63,429 bases of DNA from Flavobacteriales bacterium (GTDB taxonomy: Bacteria; Bacteroidota; Bacteroidia; UBA10329): assembly GCA_021739625.1 (NCBI GenBank), contig JAIPBJ010000010.1, positions 1 to 63,429 of the forward strand, given 5' to 3'. Of the stretch, positions 62,912 through 63,429 are shown piece after piece. The notes under the pieces are model-generated. The model was not told the origin of the DNA. It ran no database searches and worked only from the letters and a program-made list of their open reading frames with translations. Position 1 is the first letter of the stretch. Each line of letters opens with the position of its first letter. A program made the position numbers and the translations under genes.

Positions 62912-63429
62912 ATGAAAAGACAATACCTTATTATCGGACTGATCGGGGCCGCAGTGGCCGTTCAAGGTCAGACACGTGATGCACTGCGCAACCGCGTGCT
63001 CAATCAGTTTGAGAATGCCACTGTGCAAAGACCGGGCGAGGTCAATGCCGACCGTGGAGGATTCTTCTGGGAAGAAGATTTCACCAACGCTCAGAACGCA
63101 GGTGGGGATGTGACCACCGATAATGGCATCTGGCTGAAGAGCGGTGCGAACGGACCTATTTGGAAGCACGGTTATTCCGGGACCAACGGCTGCTGGTCGT
63201 CCAATATCCCCAATCCGACCTTCGTGTCTGCTGCCAACGGCTATCTCATCTTCGATGCCGACTCGGCCAACTGCGTGGATGCGAGCAGCGATCCACCGAA
63301 TTTCAGTGCCACGGCACTCACGGGTTCCATCACCAGCCCGGCCATCGATCTGAGTGCGTATCCCAATGTGCTTTTGGAGTTCAGCCATGCCACGCGCTGG
63401 TGCTGCCAGGATGCTCCCATTTTCGTGGC
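62912..63429 (+). CDS. Secreted protein, N-terminal part (cut by the window end)
   Basis: 172 codons are visible without a stop. MKRQYLIIGLIGAAVAVQGQ is a signal peptide. The following part resembles the N-terminal jelly-roll of the preceding T9SS protein: FFWEEDFTNAQN, ANGYLIFDADSANC and SPAIDLSAYPNVLLEFSHATRWCC correspond to LWSDDFSTPGNW, ANGYALYDSDLYC and NPIDLSASNAVVLTFEQHY. It is therefore probably another cell-surface protein of the same family with a T9SS signal beyond the window. The two genes may be tandem duplicates with their own promoters, since a terminator separates them. Confidence 0.8.
   Translation, partial: MKRQYLIIGLIGAAVAVQGQTRDALRNRVLNQFENATVQRPGEVNADRGGFFWEEDFTNAQNAGGDVTTDNGIWLKSGANGPIWKHGYSGTNGCWSSNIPNPTFVSAANGYLIFDADSANCVDASSDPPNFSATALTGSITSPAIDLSAYPNVLLEFSHATRWCCQDAPIFV

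Overview
The window is a chromosomal segment of a member of the phylum Bacteroidota, most likely a Flavobacteriales-type lineage; the order is inference. The evidence is: secreted proteins with type IX (gliding/Por) C-terminal sorting signals, TonB-dependent uptake, a Kdo transferase (Gram-negative LPS), a MurE with the DNPR signature of meso-diaminopimelate cell walls, a Bacteroidota-style FtsL and a dcw cluster without murF, and the repeated promoter box TAnnTTTG (mostly TACTTTTG) upstream of genes in place of a sigma70 -10 box. No rRNA, tRNA, CRISPR array, transposase or phage module was recognised.

Layout. 1-2.8 kb: a phosphorelay cluster (two single-domain receivers, a hybrid histidine kinase, an Hpt protein). 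2.9-7.1 kb: tatA-gatA-mltD-like transglycosylase-DUF4837 lipoprotein. 7.2-10.9 kb: accessory metabolism, namely a flavin-dependent halogenase-like protein with an enediyne-type DUF1702 protein, converging on a eukaryote-like delta7-sterol reductase. 11.2-12.9 kb: a small Cys-rich lipoprotein, a 42-bp palindromic tandem array and an outer-membrane protein. 13.0-17.2 kb: hydrolase, free Met-R-sulfoxide reductase, Ig-like lipoprotein, enoyl-CoA hydratase. 17.2-25.0 kb (minus strand): polysaccharide deacetylase, NupC transporter, a copper-type TonB receptor/lipoprotein/Cys-motif protein trio, bifunctional nuclease, etfA, etfB. 25.2-27.2 kb: outer-membrane protein and waaA.

27.4-44.2 kb is the division and cell-wall (dcw) cluster: mraZ-rsmH-ftsL-ftsI-murE-mraY-murD-(stand-alone MurD C-domain)-ftsW-murG-murC-ftsQ-ftsA-ftsZ, tightly packed, with a putative MraZ operator in front. 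It builds lipid II (MraY, MurC-G), flips and polymerises it (FtsW, FtsI) and assembles the Z-ring (FtsA, FtsZ, FtsQ, FtsL). An extra MurD-like C-terminal domain sits right after murD, and many of the starts are TTG or GTG.

44.3-48.8 kb: a single-domain globin, two tandem membrane-anchored SpoIIE-type phosphatases and an AI-2E family transporter. 49.0-51.0 kb: gyrB, followed by 1.1 kb without a convincing gene but with a 21-bp phased repeat array. 52.1-54.7 kb: a collagen-like protein with an S74 chaperone domain and a UbiA-like protein. 54.7-60.8 kb (minus strand): a MarR-HlyD-RND-TolC efflux operon. 61.0-63.4 kb: two secreted proteins, the second cut by the window end.

The best candidates for something undescribed are the stand-alone MurD C-domain in the dcw operon, the two different tandem arrays (42 bp and 21 bp), short AT- or G-rich intergenic mosaic repeats that have been captured into coding sequences, and the halogenase/DUF1702 plus sterol-reductase pair.
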